The position numbers and the translations under genes were made by a program. A DNA stretch of 64,000 nucleotides from contig NW_004955470.1 in the NCBI RefSeq assembly GCF_000276665.1, positions 2,236,961 to 2,300,960 on the forward strand. The letters run 5' to 3'. Of this stretch, positions 35,030 through 46,864 are shown one piece after another. The DNA comes from Chinchilla lanigera. Taxonomy: Eukaryota > Chordata > Mammalia > Rodentia > Chinchillidae. Position 1 is the stretch's first letter. Every line of letters begins with the position of its first letter. Under the pieces are notes generated by a model. It was not told the origin of the DNA, searched no databases, and saw nothing but the letters and a program-made list of their open reading frames with translations.

Positions 35030-36150
35030 TTGCTCAGTCTGCAGGAATGGCACATGGTAGGTGGGGCCTTTGGTGGATGCTAGCAGAAGAGCAAGGAGAC
35101 CAAGTGCTGGGTTTGGTCCCTGCCACGCGAGCCTCGGTGCTTTCCCTTTGTAACTGAGGACTGTAGCCTGAAGTGCAGTGTCAGGGTGGCTTTGGGATCA
35201 TGACTTAACCTTGCTGGGTTTTGCTTCCTCGTGGGAAACAGGAGGGGGTTGGGTTAGATCCAGTCAACAGCCATTTCTGACCCTCACGTCTCCAGACTTC
35301 ATTGCGGACAGTGGACCCGGCTCAGCTGCCTCCTCCTCTGCCCACTGAGCCGCCCCTTCCCGCACCCCGGCCCACCTCCACCTCCAGATTTCCTTAAAAA
35401 TCAAAGAGAAAGGAAACTGTCAGGAGGGAGATTAAGTGTAAGACCTTTTTATTAGTCCCATCTTCCAATTTCCCGTGGACTCGAGCCTCTCCTGGTCTCT
35501 TTCATGTGGGACGTAATACCCTGTGGCATGTGTGAGAAAAGCGCCAGGAAATGGAATTTCCATGCTGGTTGTGCCCCCACCCTGGGCACACAGCCCACGT
35601 CCTCTGCCTCCTCCTCCTGGGAGGTATAATACCCACCTCCAACCTCAGGGCTTGGCTGCAGACATCTAGAGTGAAAACGGCCCCCCAAGGCTTTGATGGG
35701 CAGGAAGTGCTAAATAAAGGCATGGGGGTGCGATTGTCAAAGCTCCACCATAGGCAGGCTGCGGCCTCTGGGCAAAATCAGAGTCTGAGGCGAGCCGAAA
35801 CCGGGCTGTGCTCCGTCTCTTCCCAGCTGTCTGTGCGGGGTCACCACACCCAGGCTGCCTGCCTTGGTCAGGTGGACTCTGGGAGGCAGAGCCTGTGCCA
35901 CTGGGCCCCTTACAGAGGTGCAGCCTGCAGCTTCTTCCTGGTGAGGCAGGCTGTTAAAAGTGCCAGGGGAGTGCAGCAGGGTCAGACTGAAGTCTTTTCC
36001 TTTGCCTTCAGGACCCGCTGGAAAGAGGCGAGAGAGTGGGGTTTGGAGTCTGGGAAGAGACACTACTTCTAGAATCTCTTCCCTGAAGGTGAGTGGTCCC
36101 TGGGGAGGTTGCCTTGCCAAAGGGTTCTTCTCCTGTACGTCAGGTGTGGC
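35030..36150. other. Intergenic sequence, no clear feature
   Basis: About 35180-35265 is faintly MIR-like (acttaaccttgctgggtttt). Overlapping ORFs of up to 173 codons on opposite strands (35551-36234) cover the same bases and show no family resemblance, so they are not called genes. Confidence 0.5.
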
Positions 36151-36154
36151 TTTA

Positions 36155-36895
36155 AACAGGACGGCCACTAGAGAGATGCAAATGGAAAAAATACCGAGAT
36201 TCTGTCTTAGTCCAGAAAGAATGGCCGTCATCAAGAAGTCAAACAGTGGCGAGGTTATGGGAAAAGAGGACCCTGCTGCCCTGTTGATGAGAATGTAAAC
36301 TAGTGCAACTATTACGGAAATCTATATGGAGAGTCCTCAAAAAGTAAAAGTAGCAATTCCATTTGATCCAGCTGTACCTCTTCTGGGTATCTTCTCAAAA
36401 GAGTTAAAGACATCATATTACAGGGATCCAGGCATATCCATGTTTATAGCAGCACAGCTCGTAATAACTAAATCTTGGAAGCAGCCTCTATGTCCATCAA
36501 CAGATGAATGGATAAAGAAAACATGGTATCTACACACAGTGGAGCACGACTCTGCCGTAAAGGATACATCTGCATCCTTTGTAGGAAAATGGACGCACCT
36601 TGAGTCCAGAACGCTAGGTGAAATAAATCAGATGCAGGTTAAATGTCACATGGCTTCTGTTATGTGAGAAACCCAAATTATAAGTAATTTACAGAGCAAA
36701 GCAAAAGAAAGACGATAGGAAACAGAGAAAGACTGTTTAGATATGGGAAGGGGGTCTGGGAACGGGGGAGACGAGCGAGGGGAGGGGAAGAGGAAGAAAA
36801 AGATCCGATGCCGTATGTACATGTTCCACTTCCCGTGATGAATGTATTTAATATGTATTACAAATATACAGTAATAAAAATTTTAAAAATGCGCC
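36155..36895 (+). mobile_element. LINE-1 3' end: decayed ORF2 C-terminus plus 3' UTR
   Basis: Plus-strand landmarks run in L1 order: ctgttgatgagaatgtaaac, aattccatttgatccagctg, cttctgggtatcttctc, catgtttatagcagcacag and tccatcaacagatgaatgg. A G-rich 3' UTR (36730-36800) and an A-rich end (aataaaaattttaaaaa) follow. A fragment reading VAIPFDPAVPLLGIF is visible, but the reverse transcriptase region is missing, so it is a 5'-truncated dead copy. Confidence 0.9.
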
Positions 36896-36899
36896 TTAC

Positions 36900-37344
36900 A
36901 TTTTAAAATACGTTGTGAACACATCTCCGTAGGTATACTCCTGTTGGGAGAGGTCATACTTAGAGACCCCATATCCTCATTTCCATTATCGCTGAGAATT
37001 CCGTGAGAGGGCTTCAGCTATCCGCAGCGGTGGGCAGTGCTCACGATGGGAGATTTTTATGTGAGGGTTTGTTGATGGCAAGCCCACCTGTCTTCTCACA
37101 TGGAGTCTAGATGAGCAAGCTGGAGTCTTGGCAATGAACCAGGAAGCGAAGCCCTGGCCACAGAGTCAGGGTTGCTAGAACTTTTAAGCCAGATCTACCA
37201 AATTATGAAGAGAACACTCAGCATCTCTACAATGGTGCGTTCGCTTTGAAAAGTACGCAGAAAAAGACCCAGTATGTTCTAGTTTACTTCCTACCCGGTG
37301 CCCCCCAAATATTTCATCCCCTCTGTGTATCAGAAAGCCAGTGA
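36900..37344. other. Intergenic sequence, nothing recognised
   Basis: No coding or repeat signal. Confidence 0.5.
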
Positions 37345-37450
37345 CAGAAGCGTTCTCAGCCTCAGTTTCCCCACCTCTAATAGAACCCACTTCATATTGG
37401 CTGTTACCAAGGGTCAAAAGGCTTCACGGTTGTCAAGTGCTGTAAATAAA
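37345..37450 (+). mobile_element. MIR-like SINE fragment
   Basis: agcctcagtttccccacctc, taatagaacccacttcat and aagtgctgtaaataaa follow the MIR core-to-3' order. Confidence 0.6.
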
Positions 37451-37693
37451 AGTTGCAAGCGACAGTGCACGCCGCTCAACCCCGAGTCTAGGCACACCGT
37501 GTCAAGGTCATGCCACAGTCTAAGATCCCTTCTTCTGGGCCCCTTTCTGGAGCCAGACATTCAGGGGGCAGCTTGCTCAGGTTATTGGAGCCCTGGTGTC
37601 GGGAGCCTAGGCCTGAGATCCGTGCATTGGTGGGTCGTATTTCCCAGCCACTGCCTGCCGCGAGCGTGGGCGGGGGTGCACCATACCATCGCT

Positions 37694-37710
37694 GGCCACT
37701 AGGTGGCACA
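37694..37710 (+). promoter_or_regulatory. Candidate CTCF binding motif
   Basis: ggccactaggtggcaca fits the CTCF core CCASYAGRKGGC at 37696-37707 with no mismatch. It lies in unique, CpG-containing sequence about 220 bp upstream of a TATA-like box. Confidence 0.6.
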
Positions 37711-37929
37711 AGTCGCACACCGCTGCCCCTCGCTCGGCAGCAGTCGGGGCTGTTCCAAAGGGAAAGATGTTATTTCTAATGCAGCCCGGGCTTCAGGGCA
37801 ATGCTTAATCACATGGCAAGGCGCTCGCAATAACTACTGGTATTTCTGTAAACACGCAAGCTAGGAAGCAGCTGCCAGTTGGTGAGAGGACGGAGGCAGC
37901 GCCGAGGGAGAGGTCTCCTGAGGACACCC

Positions 37930-37936
37930 TATATAA
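37930..37936 (+). promoter_or_regulatory. TATA-like box (TATATAA)
   Basis: A good TATA match in GC-containing unique sequence, with a CTCF-like motif upstream. No ORF or transcript supports a promoter, so this is a candidate only. Confidence 0.3.
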
Positions 37937-38324
37937 GGAAAGCCCTGCGGGTTTTTCATCTCAGAGCCAGTTAACCTTTGTGACTCCCGGAAAGACACTT
38001 TTAGAACCCGGAAGGACAGCGCTAACACAGAGTGCGGGTTGTAACCCGGTTCCGAGGCTCACCCTATCTCTTCTTCCTGGTGCCCCTGGTGTCAGATCTG
38101 CCTGAGGTCCCCGGGGCACCTTCTGGACAGGCGTTTGTTTTCCTACTTTTTCTTTTTGTCCTGGCAAGTTGCCCGAGTTTGTCCTTTCTCTGGAGGAAAG
38201 TTTGTTTGAATCTCATTCTACCATTAATAAAATTGGCACCAGATGGCTGCGAAGCTGAAGAGACATCACAGCCAAATAAAAGGGGCGTCTGCTCAGCAGT
38301 GGGGAGTTCCAGGTGTAGGGAAGC

Positions 38325-38930
38325 TTTTTAATGAAAATTTTAACTGTGGCAAAATATGCATAACATAAAATTTACTCTCTCTCCCTGTCTCTCCGTACTG
38401 GGGATGGAACCCAGGGCCTTTCCACTGAGATACATCCCCAGCTCTTTTTTAATTTTAAATTTTGGCACAAGGTCTAGCTAAGTCCCTGAGTTGTCCAGGC
38501 TGGGCTCAAACTTGGGATCCTCCTGCCTCAGCCTACCAGAGTGCTGGGGTTACAGGCTTGTGCTACCATGCCTGGGGAAATTAACCATTTTCACAACATT
38601 TAAGGATACAATTCAGTAGTGTTATGTACGTTCACATAGCTGTGTAGTCAAATCCCAGAACTGTTTTCATGTCTCAAAACTGAAACTCAAGATCCTTTAA
38701 GCAACTCTCCATTTTCCCTCGCAGCCGCCCCTGCCCTCCACCGTTCTCCTGTCCTTCTGAGTGGGACCGCTACTACTCCTGTCCATACCACACTTGTTTG
38801 TGACATAGCAGGATATCCTCGAGGTTGATTCCTGTTGGAGCAGCTGTCAAGATTCCTTTTGCTCAGCTGAATATATTCCATCATCTGTGTGATGGTTACT
38901 GTTATACGTCAGTTTGCCTGTGGGAGCAGT
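38325..38930 (-). mobile_element. L1M LINE 3' region, reverse orientation, split by a SINE
   Basis: aactgtggcaaaatatgcat before the SINE and ttcagtagtgttatgtacg, tctcaaaactgaaactcaag, ttgtttgtgacatagcagg, gctgaatatattccatcatc after it match reversed L1M in order. The SINE at 38376-38577 interrupts it. Confidence 0.85.
38376..38577 (-). mobile_element. B1+ID composite SINE nested in L1M, reverse orientation
   Basis: ID-like part (gtactggggatggaacccag, gatacatccccagc) followed on the plus strand by the B1-like part (ttgtccaggctgggctcaaac, ctcctgcctcagcctacc). Confidence 0.88.
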
Positions 38931-39267
38931 TCTGGGAGCTGCGAGTGCCTGTGAAGGTATCCGTGGAAGAGGTCGGCCTTTGAATGAGCAGATCGAGGAA
39001 AGAAGGCCGGTCTTTGCCAACACCATCCAATCTGTTCGGCCCACACAGAGCAAGACAGGTGGAAGAAGGACAAATCCTCCCCCTCCCTTCTTGAGCTGGG
39101 GCCCTTGTCCTCTCCTGACCTTGAGCATAGCACTCCCGAGGGCTCAGGCCTTCCGACTCAGCACCCCCACTCTAACCCTTCTACTGTCCACTGGTTTAGC
39201 GGGGGGTCCCACTGACTCATTGGAGCCTTCTGGGATGTCCCTAGGCCACTGCTTGGAAGAGTGCATG

Positions 39268-39440
39268 CTTTCTCTCTCTCTTCTGGTACTGGAGACTGAA
39301 CCCAGAGAGCGCTGGGCTACCTCCCTGGCCATTTTGATTTTATTTTGAGACAGGATCCCAGGCTGGGCTTGAACTTGAAATCTTCCTGCCTCAGCCTCCA
39401 AAATATCTGGGATTATAGGCACGCACCATCACACCTGGCA
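39268..39440 (-). mobile_element. B1+ID composite SINE, reverse orientation
   Basis: ID part (tggtactggagactgaaccc, gggctacctccctggcc) then B1 part (ttttgagacaggatccc, cctgcctcagcctccaaa, ggcacgcaccatcacacc). Confidence 0.85.
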
Positions 39441-40479
39441 TATGGTATCTTTTGAACCATGGCTTCCCTAATCCCGGTCTGCTGGCTGCTGACTCAGAAA
39501 CTCAGCTTGAGGGCAGGTGATTTAAAATCGAACTAATTATAGCTGTCGATGTGAGAAGTGTGAAAGGTTCAGAGATGTAAAGTCCCCGCCAGGTCCACGA
39601 GCGCAGAGCACGGGCTGAGTGCAGGTCTGTTCCTACCCCGGAGGAGGGGCGCCACAGCCCTGCGCGCTGTAGTCCTCAGGTTCAGTCCCAGCCTTTACTG
39701 CAAGATGCACTCGAGTTAATTATTCTGTCAAGAGCAGTACACGGAGGGCCAGAGAACAAGGAGAAGGTTGAGGGGTGCAGCTCATGGGAGGAGGAGGAGC
39801 AGAAAGCGAGGTCAGGTCATCGGCCAAGCAGCCCTGGGAAATGCAGAGGTTGTGTCCTCTCTGCTGAGTCAGGACATGAACCATCCTCTTCTGTTTTCTT
39901 GTAAATTTGGTGGAGTTCGGTTGCAAATGCCCGGCACCTTCTTGTGGCTTTCAAGATTGGGCATGTGGGCAGCGTTCCGCAGGGACGGAGGGCTGCAGCT
40001 GGGGCGCCCTGCGGCCCTTTCATGCCTGGCGATCGGAACCTTTAATTTGGAGGCTACTGTGGTATCGCTGGTTTTATTCAGGGTTTTGGCTTCAAGAGAA
40101 TCTGTGATGCTTTCTTTGTTATTTCACAGAAACCAGTACCCACGGTCGTCGAGTAATGTGGCAGCTTGCTGCTTCTCCCGTGTTTGAGTAACACCTTTGC
40201 AGGCCAGCGAGCCGGTGGGAAAAGCGCGGTTCGTGCGCTGACCCCAGGACCCTGTCCGGCTGCCTGACCGCGGCTGCCTCATAGCGTTACTCAAGAACTT
40301 TCCCAGGCTCCGGGCATGTGTCAGATCTGCAAAAATAACAAATGGATCACCGCTGTTTGTCTCTCAAATAAGGAGGAGCGTGATTTGTTTTCTAGGGAGG
40401 AGTAAGGAATGAATTTTGCCTCCTAGAACTTGGCCAGGCCTTAGAGGGGTGCTCTAGGTCCCCCACTTGCTAAATAGTC
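39441..40479. other. Intergenic sequence; weak MIR trace
   Basis: About 39545-39640 resembles a reversed MIR (aggttcagagatgtaaag, gagcgcagagcacggg). The rest is moderately GC-rich unique sequence without a recognisable gene. Confidence 0.4.
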
Positions 40480-40680
40480 GTCCCTGGGTGGAGGTGCAGA
40501 TTGGTCTCAGGACCTTTGTAGAAAAAGGCACTGTTTTTGCATATATCCAGCGCACACCCTCCTGTACACCTTACGCCATCTCTGGACCACATATAATACC
40601 TAGTGTGATGTAAAATGCTAGGTAAAATAGGTATTAGGATGTAGTTTTTATTTGTGTTATTGTATTACTAATTTTTATTT
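40480..40680. mobile_element. MER2-type DNA transposon fragment
   Basis: aaggcactgtttttgcatat, accctcctgtacacctt, accacatataatacctag and gatgtaaaatgctaggtaaa follow the MER2 order; the right end is decayed. Confidence 0.65.
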
Positions 40681-41040
40681 TTTTTTTCTTTTAATATTTT
40701 CCACCTGAGGCTTCCCGCATTGGAGGATCTAAAACACATCGGGAGAGAGGCTGCCTGGATTCACAGCTTTGAATATTTTCCTGAGGCAGATGCTCACGGT
40801 ACCTCCCTCTTGGGGTAATTCCTGTTATTTCTGGTGAATTTCTAAAGATCGCTTGAAGTGCGCACAATAAATTTAGGTAACTGTATGTGGTCAGGCAGCC
40901 ACCATGACAACTGAGTAGAGCCCTCCATCACTGTAAAAGTTCTCACCTCTTTGGGGTCACATCTCTGCCCCTGGGTCCCAACAACCAGCAGGATTATTTT
41001 GTGTCACTAGAATTGTGCCTTTTGTGAAATTGATTGAAGC

Positions 41041-41190
41041 TAGGAGCGCTGGCACACGCCTGCCATCCCAGCACATGGGAGGCTGAGGCAGGAGGATCAC
41101 TATGAGTCTGAGGCCAGCCTGGGCTACATAGTGAGCTCAAGGCCAGCCCGGAATACATAGCGAGACTCTTTCTCCACAAAAAAGAATTGA
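41041..41190 (+). mobile_element. B1-like SINE
   Basis: aggagcgctggcacacgcct, gaggctgaggcaggaggatc, tgaggccagcctgggctac and an A-rich tail. Confidence 0.92.
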
Positions 41191-41195
41191 TTGAT

Positions 41196-41640
41196 AAATA
41201 AAATCAAACAATGTATATACTTTTGTGTGTGGCGTCTCTTACTTAGCACAGTACTTCTGAGACATATCCTATCCATACCTTAGGGGCATTGGTGGTGAAT
41301 TCTTATTGGGGAGTGGATTTGCCCTCCTGAGATGTATCACAACTTGGGTTTCTATTTACCAGTTGGTGGATATTTGAACTGTTTCCGGGTTTGGGTAGTT
41401 ATGAATTAAGCTACTATAAAATCTATTTATAGATCTTTGCGTGGGCTTCTGTTTTCACCTCTCTTGGGTAAGACACCCAGGAGTGGGCTTGCTGGCTCAC
41501 AGGATAGATACATGTTTAATCTTCCTAGGATACTGGGAAGCCGTCTTCTAAGCTGGCTGTACTACTTTGCACCCAAAATAGACACTTTTAGTCCCAGATA
41601 CATAGCTAGCCTTCCTGAAATGCATGGCCAACTATCTGTG
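41196..41640 (-). mobile_element. L1M LINE fragment, reverse orientation
   Basis: gtgtggcgtctcttacttag, agttggtggatatttgaac, tttcacctctcttgggtaag, acacccaggagtgggcttgc match reversed L1M landmarks. Confidence 0.75.
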
Positions 41641-41644
41641 CAAT

Positions 41645-43785
41645 AGTTTAGACAGATTTTCAGTGGATCCTACATGTGATTAAGTTACTTGGCTTTGGGG
41701 CAAAATCCGATAACATGTCTATGGATGCAGTGACTCTCGCTTTGAACTCTGGGGCTCGGTACAAAGGTTCACATTGTCCTTCTCCTGAGAAAAACACATC
41801 CATCTGCCACAGCACACGTGCGAGCCAGGCCTCCTGAGTGTCCTCTGAGTCCTCACGTGTCGGTTTTGCATGTGCCTCCACTGGCAGTTTCAAGTTCATC
41901 CCGTGTTGAGATAATGCCTGAAGGCGAGAGGAGAAAACGTCTGCGGCTGTCAAATCGGGTGGGAAGCGATTAATCACGGAGACGTTTACGGCACGCTGGC
42001 TGCCGCGTTCCCTGACCTTTATCCTCGCGCGCAGGGGCAGGCGGGGTCAAGTTTAAATCCAAGATGACAAGTGTCTGGGGCTAAGAGAGGTTTCCACTGA
42101 GTGCTTGGCTGGGAGTCAACGGCTCTGTGTCTCACACCTGGTGAAAACTGACTCCTAATTAAAAAAAAGCCAGGAGGCCAAAACACCTGTTGACTTGGCC
42201 TTGGGCTGAAACTTCCCGCGAGCTTTTTAGAGTTGACGCGCCCTTGGGACACGCTGGGGGCACCCTCGCTGTTGGCAGCCCCAGCATCACCGAGTTTTAC
42301 TTGGAAGTCTGTGGCTCCCACCCTCTCCGGATCTTCCTGAGGCAAAAGGGTTGCTCCTCCCACTGAGCTTGAGTACTTCCTGGCAGGCGTGTGCTCGTGC
42401 CTGTGTGCACCATTGCACCCCAGATCGTGTGCTCTGCGGGATTAAACAGTGCCTCAGTTTATTGCTTGGCCCAAGGTCAGGTTTATGTGAACTTCATTTC
42501 ACTGAGTTGGTGGGGGGAGTGTTTCTATTTTTTTTTTTTTAATTCAAAGATGTGAGTAAACATGAGAACATGCCACATCATAATCCGGTGCACTGTGGCT
42601 TGTCCTCTGGGAAGGTCTGAGCGGCCTGTCTAGTGTGGGAAGCTGTGCTGAGGCCGTGAGCCATCTGCCCAGCGGGCAGCGGAAAGCCCCGTCCAGCACC
42701 CCACCCTGCAGGTGCCACGTCTCCCTCGGGCTCGTCTTCTCACGCCATCTTCTCCGCTGGCCTTGATGATACGGCCCTGCCAGCCATGATGTGAATGCTG
42801 CCTTAATCTCCTAAAATCCAGCTTTCAAAATCTGTCTAGAAGACTGCAGTGTGCAATCGGACCTAATTCATCCTTAATCCAGTGGCCCCGGGATCATCCC
42901 AGCGGCGAGTGAGGCAGTGTTGTACACGCTAGGGTTACTCAACACGGAGCATGTTGGGAAATGGCAGGATTTTTCTGTTTTAAAATAAGTAGGTTTGGAA
43001 GGAGCTGGGAAACTGCGGGGTTTAGTTACAAAATGACTATAATTGTGGGAGAAGCGCTTTCTCTCCATTTTGAAATACACCGAGCAGGATAGGTCATTTA
43101 GAAATGACTTACGGTTAGGGGAAGGCCCCCTCCTGGGAGGGGTGCGTCTCCCGCTGGGGAAGGTGCTCCTGGGGCTGGGAGATGGGGACCTAGGGGAGCC
43201 TTGTGTTCCTGTCTTCCGGCATCACTGTGGCCATGGAGCAGCGAGTCCTCAGGTGGGAGCACAAGGCCCGTGTTTCTTTCCCTCATGGGAAGCATCAGGA
43301 GGTTCTGGCCGAGCACAGGTTGTCACCACAAATGGCCACCAAGGCCACCATGGTGGGTGGGCCTTCTTTTTGCCCACACAACTCTCCTTGGTATTATTAA
43401 CATGTGTCTACTCAATGCCCACTCTGAGTCTGGCACCCTCCCCTGTGACAGGACACCGTGTGATAGGGCCCTGGCTCCTGGACAGGCCGAGGTCAGTCGT
43501 GGGGGCTCTGTGGGCGGGGCTTACAGTGCCCTGACAGGTGGGTGGGCTGGGTTGGCAGGGGATGGTGTAGTAGCACCTTAGGAAGCAGCAGAGTGGAGGG
43601 ACAGGGAAGGCCCTCTACCAGTGGCACCAGACACACAGATATGGGAGGTGGAAGGGCTGCGGTTGGCCTGGTGGGCTTGCACAAAGGGGACCTTGATGGT
43701 CTCTGCTTATTTCTTTTTATTTATCACTACTTGATGTTGGTTAATTACCTCTCCCCCTACCCCTGGAAATATGTACAAAGGATTT
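41645..43785. other. Intergenic sequence, no gene recognised
   Basis: Unique sequence with a CpG-containing patch at about 41990-42240 and a 13-base T run near 42530. ORFs up to 163 codons (43043-43534) overlap in other frames and on the other strand, with no motif. Confidence 0.5.
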
Positions 43786-43789
43786 TGTC

Positions 43790-43865
43790 TTAGTTTCTGA
43801 TTGTCCCCAGGATCTAGAACAGTACTGGCTTTTGGAAGCTGTTCAGTAGGTGTTCGTTGAATACA
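43790..43865 (+). mobile_element. MIR/L2 3' tail
   Basis: ccaggatctagaacagtac and gttcagtaggtgttcgttga match the shared 3' end of MIR and L2. Confidence 0.6.
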
Positions 43866-45639
43866 TCAACAGATTGCGTTTGGGTGGTGCTTGGAGGCCC
43901 CAGCATGAGAAGACATTGGTCCTATTGTGTTATCTAGGCATGGCAAGACAAAGACACAGCCCAGAGGGGTGACCTCGGCGTGTAGAGGTGGGGTGAACGG
44001 AGGAGCCCTTTGGCTCGGATATGGCCAGAGAGGGGTGCTTGCGTAGCCATGCTTTGGGGGACTCTTTACAAAGCTGTGTTCTAGACTCAGGATCTTATTT
44101 ACCAGTAAGTTTTCAATGCTTTCTGGGCTCTGGTCCGTTCCTCTTCCAGTCCTCTGTCTCCAAATCCGAGGTCCTTCCCGCTCCTTCTGTAACCTTAACC
44201 CACGTGGCTGAGACTGAGGTTACAAACTGACCTCAGAAAAACTTAAACTTTCTCTTTACAGCTAAGTGGGGAAGATGAGATAAAGTTAAACTGTGGTGGG
44301 TAAAATGTAAAGAACAAGAAAGGTATCGGATTGCATCTGTGAGAAAGGTATCAGATTGTATCTACAGTTTGAATTTTTAAAATTTTGCTCTTAGTTGTGC
44401 ATGGCCATTTAAATTGAGTGACTAAGTATTATGCTTAGTTTTTAACATGTAATGCATTTTCATAGAGTTCTGGGGTTGTCTGCCCATCTGTGCTTTGGTT
44501 ATCTGCTACCTGTGTGTTTGAGCTTGTACCGTTTTTGGATACGAAGCTGTCATTCAGCCCTCGCCCTTGAGTTACTGGAAGCAACTCTATTTGTTAGTAA
44601 GGGGCTTGAGAGATTTTTTCAGAAAAATTCCTCAAGCCTTGGAAATAAGGAAAGAGTAGAACTCCATGTCATTTCGCTGTCATACATACTGGAGCACTGT
44701 CCAATCTCTGGGGAATGTACCTTTGTGTCACGTGGGGCTAGCTGGTAATTAGGACCCAGACCTGCCTGAGGCTACATGTTAGCTGGTAGAAGATAAGTTG
44801 TGCATAGTTTTTGTCCAGTAAAGATGCAGATGATGTATGTTTGGGTGGTTGAAATGATTACTGAACATTACAGCTTCACTGTGTCATAAAACACTTAACA
44901 GTTTTGTGCGTAAATTAACCAACTCCTTTCAGCACCCTTCCTGCAGAGGACTCCATACCTGTGTGCCTCCAACACTGAGACTCAGCGATTCTCTCCTGTT
45001 GGTGCTCTCGAGAATGCATTAATCAAGTGTGCTCAGCTTAGCACATGTAGGGGAGTGTGAGAATCAAATTTCTAATATTTTGAAAATGATGTTTTGACAA
45101 GGGAGATTAAAAGGCCTCCCAAATCTGCAAAATGATGTCAAATGGCACAGAATATATGCAAAAGACATAAGCCACTTCTTTTTTTCCCTCCTTAGTTTCC
45201 CTTTTCTACTTTCCAGCATGCATTTCTCGTGGAGGATTATTCAAAAGGAGCCAAGGGAGAGAATACTCCTCTGTCAATCCATGCTAGACCGACACTTGCT
45301 TAGTTTATTCACTTCCTGTTTTCTCTTCCTGAATTGTTTTCAGCAACCTCACAAATGTGATCCAGAAACAAGTCGTGGCTGGTGCCCTGCCAGGTCTATA
45401 ATTAAGGCTGAGGGTTTGCCGGGCAAGGACATATGCCCCGGTCTGTGGGCTTCTCAGCAAGATCTGTGTTGTTTATGGAGTAGGGGCGCTGGCGGGCAGT
45501 CAAGAGATTACTGCTTGAGGCGTAGGCGGAGACCTGGTTTACCTGGTGCCCACACCCCTTTCTTTTCTGTGCTGTGTCCCTGGGAGTCACCCGGCTCTGC
45601 CCCAGCCTGAGCTTTGCATGGTTGTCCACCCTTCTCCAC
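43866..45639. other. Intergenic sequence; one 25-bp tandem duplication
   Basis: At 44317-44366 agaaaggtatcggattgcat and its near-copy agaaaggtatcagattgtat lie 25 bases apart. Otherwise no feature was recognised. Confidence 0.5.
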
Positions 45640-45880
45640 AGTTTTGCTTTCTGTGGTTTCAATTACCTGTGGTCAATGGCAGTCTGAACATATTAAATAG
45701 AAAATCTCAGAAATAAACAATTCAAAAGTCTTACCTCTTTTCACAACATATTGGAATTGTTCTGTTTTATTCATTGTTGCTGATTTTGTCCTATGCCTCA
45801 TTTATTAATTCAACTTTATCAATGGCATGGTATACAGGAAAAACCCTAGTATAAGGAGGGTTTGGGGGGTTTGTGTTACC
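45640..45880. mobile_element. Tigger-type DNA transposon fragment
   Basis: gtggtttcaattacctgtgg, gaacatattaaatagaaaa and cagaaataaacaattc match the Tigger 5' noncoding end. aaaaccctagtataaggagg resembles the opposite end, so the middle is deleted. Confidence 0.65.
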
Positions 45881-46864
45881 CCAAGGATAAGAGGCAGCTG
45901 CTATATGTAATTTGCACTGAGACTGTAAAATCTTCTTGTCTTTGTGGGGCTTAGTTTTTCCCTTAAGAACAGTATGGGAAACTTACCTCCCTTAGCTACC
46001 TAAGGGAGATAAATAAACGAAGGAAAAAATGGAAAAAATTTATCCAGTAGTTGGAAGGAAAGCTTAAGAACAACTCTATCCCTTCAGTGTTGGATGGGAA
46101 AGATGCCACCTTGGGCAGGTCATGTTTCTGCATGGGAGAAATCCACCGGCGATGTAGCCAGGGGCCGACATCTTTAGGATCAGGCTTTTGTTTTGGGGAT
46201 GTGTGGGAAGGGCGGCAGCATTTCAGACATTGCCCCATTTTGTGTTTTCTTGGGCCCAAAGCTGAGATAACTTTCTGTTCTAAGGTCCTTTAAACGTGGT
46301 TCTTGTTTTTCTGAAACCATTAATCAACCAAACACAATCATCGGTAAGGGGGAGTTTGGGATTACAGTGTAGTCTGCGAACTTTAGATTTCTACGGTGCT
46401 GAAGTTCGTGGCCAGACCTATGGACCATGAAATGGTGAGTGCCACAGGGGCAGTCGGAGGACTCATCTGGCTTTTCTGGGGGTGAAGGTGGGCTGAGCTC
46501 TGACAGCAGCCCTAGTGGGCTGGGTTGGGGGTCTCTAAGGTCACAGTGATTCCTGAGCCTGGAATGGATCTGTCCTGGCCCATCAGGAAATAACGGGGAC
46601 TCTGGGGACCTGCTGCCTGGTGGACGCGCCTTTCTCTCTCTCAGTGTTGCAACTTGCAAAGCTATTTATTTGCATCCTAGGTCTCATTTAAAACGTCCCA
46701 TTTACCAGGGGCCTATGCTGCGACCACAGCATCCACAGATGTGTTTCCAGCCCACTGTGGGCTGGCCTCAGACCTGTGGGCTTGTTTACATTACTGACTC
46801 GGCTTGGTGGGAAATACTACCTGGGTGGAACGGAGATAGGGCTGCCATTCTAAGAGCTGCATGT
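45881..46864. other. Intergenic sequence, nothing recognised
   Basis: No gene or repeat could be supported. Confidence 0.5.

Noticed and set aside
35551..36234. Overlapping ORFs of 173 codons (+) and 165 codons (-)
   Set aside because: They cover the same bases on opposite strands, have no domain I recognise, and one runs into the L1 fragment. Treated as chance ORFs in GC-rich DNA.
36326..36667. 113-codon ORF beginning MESPQKVKVAIPFDP
   Set aside because: It is the decayed C-terminus of L1 ORF2, not a host gene. It is recorded as part of the LINE.
41990..42240. Possible CpG island
   Set aside because: Several CpGs occur (tcctcgcgcgcag, tcccgcgagc), but the patch is too short and too low in overall CpG density.
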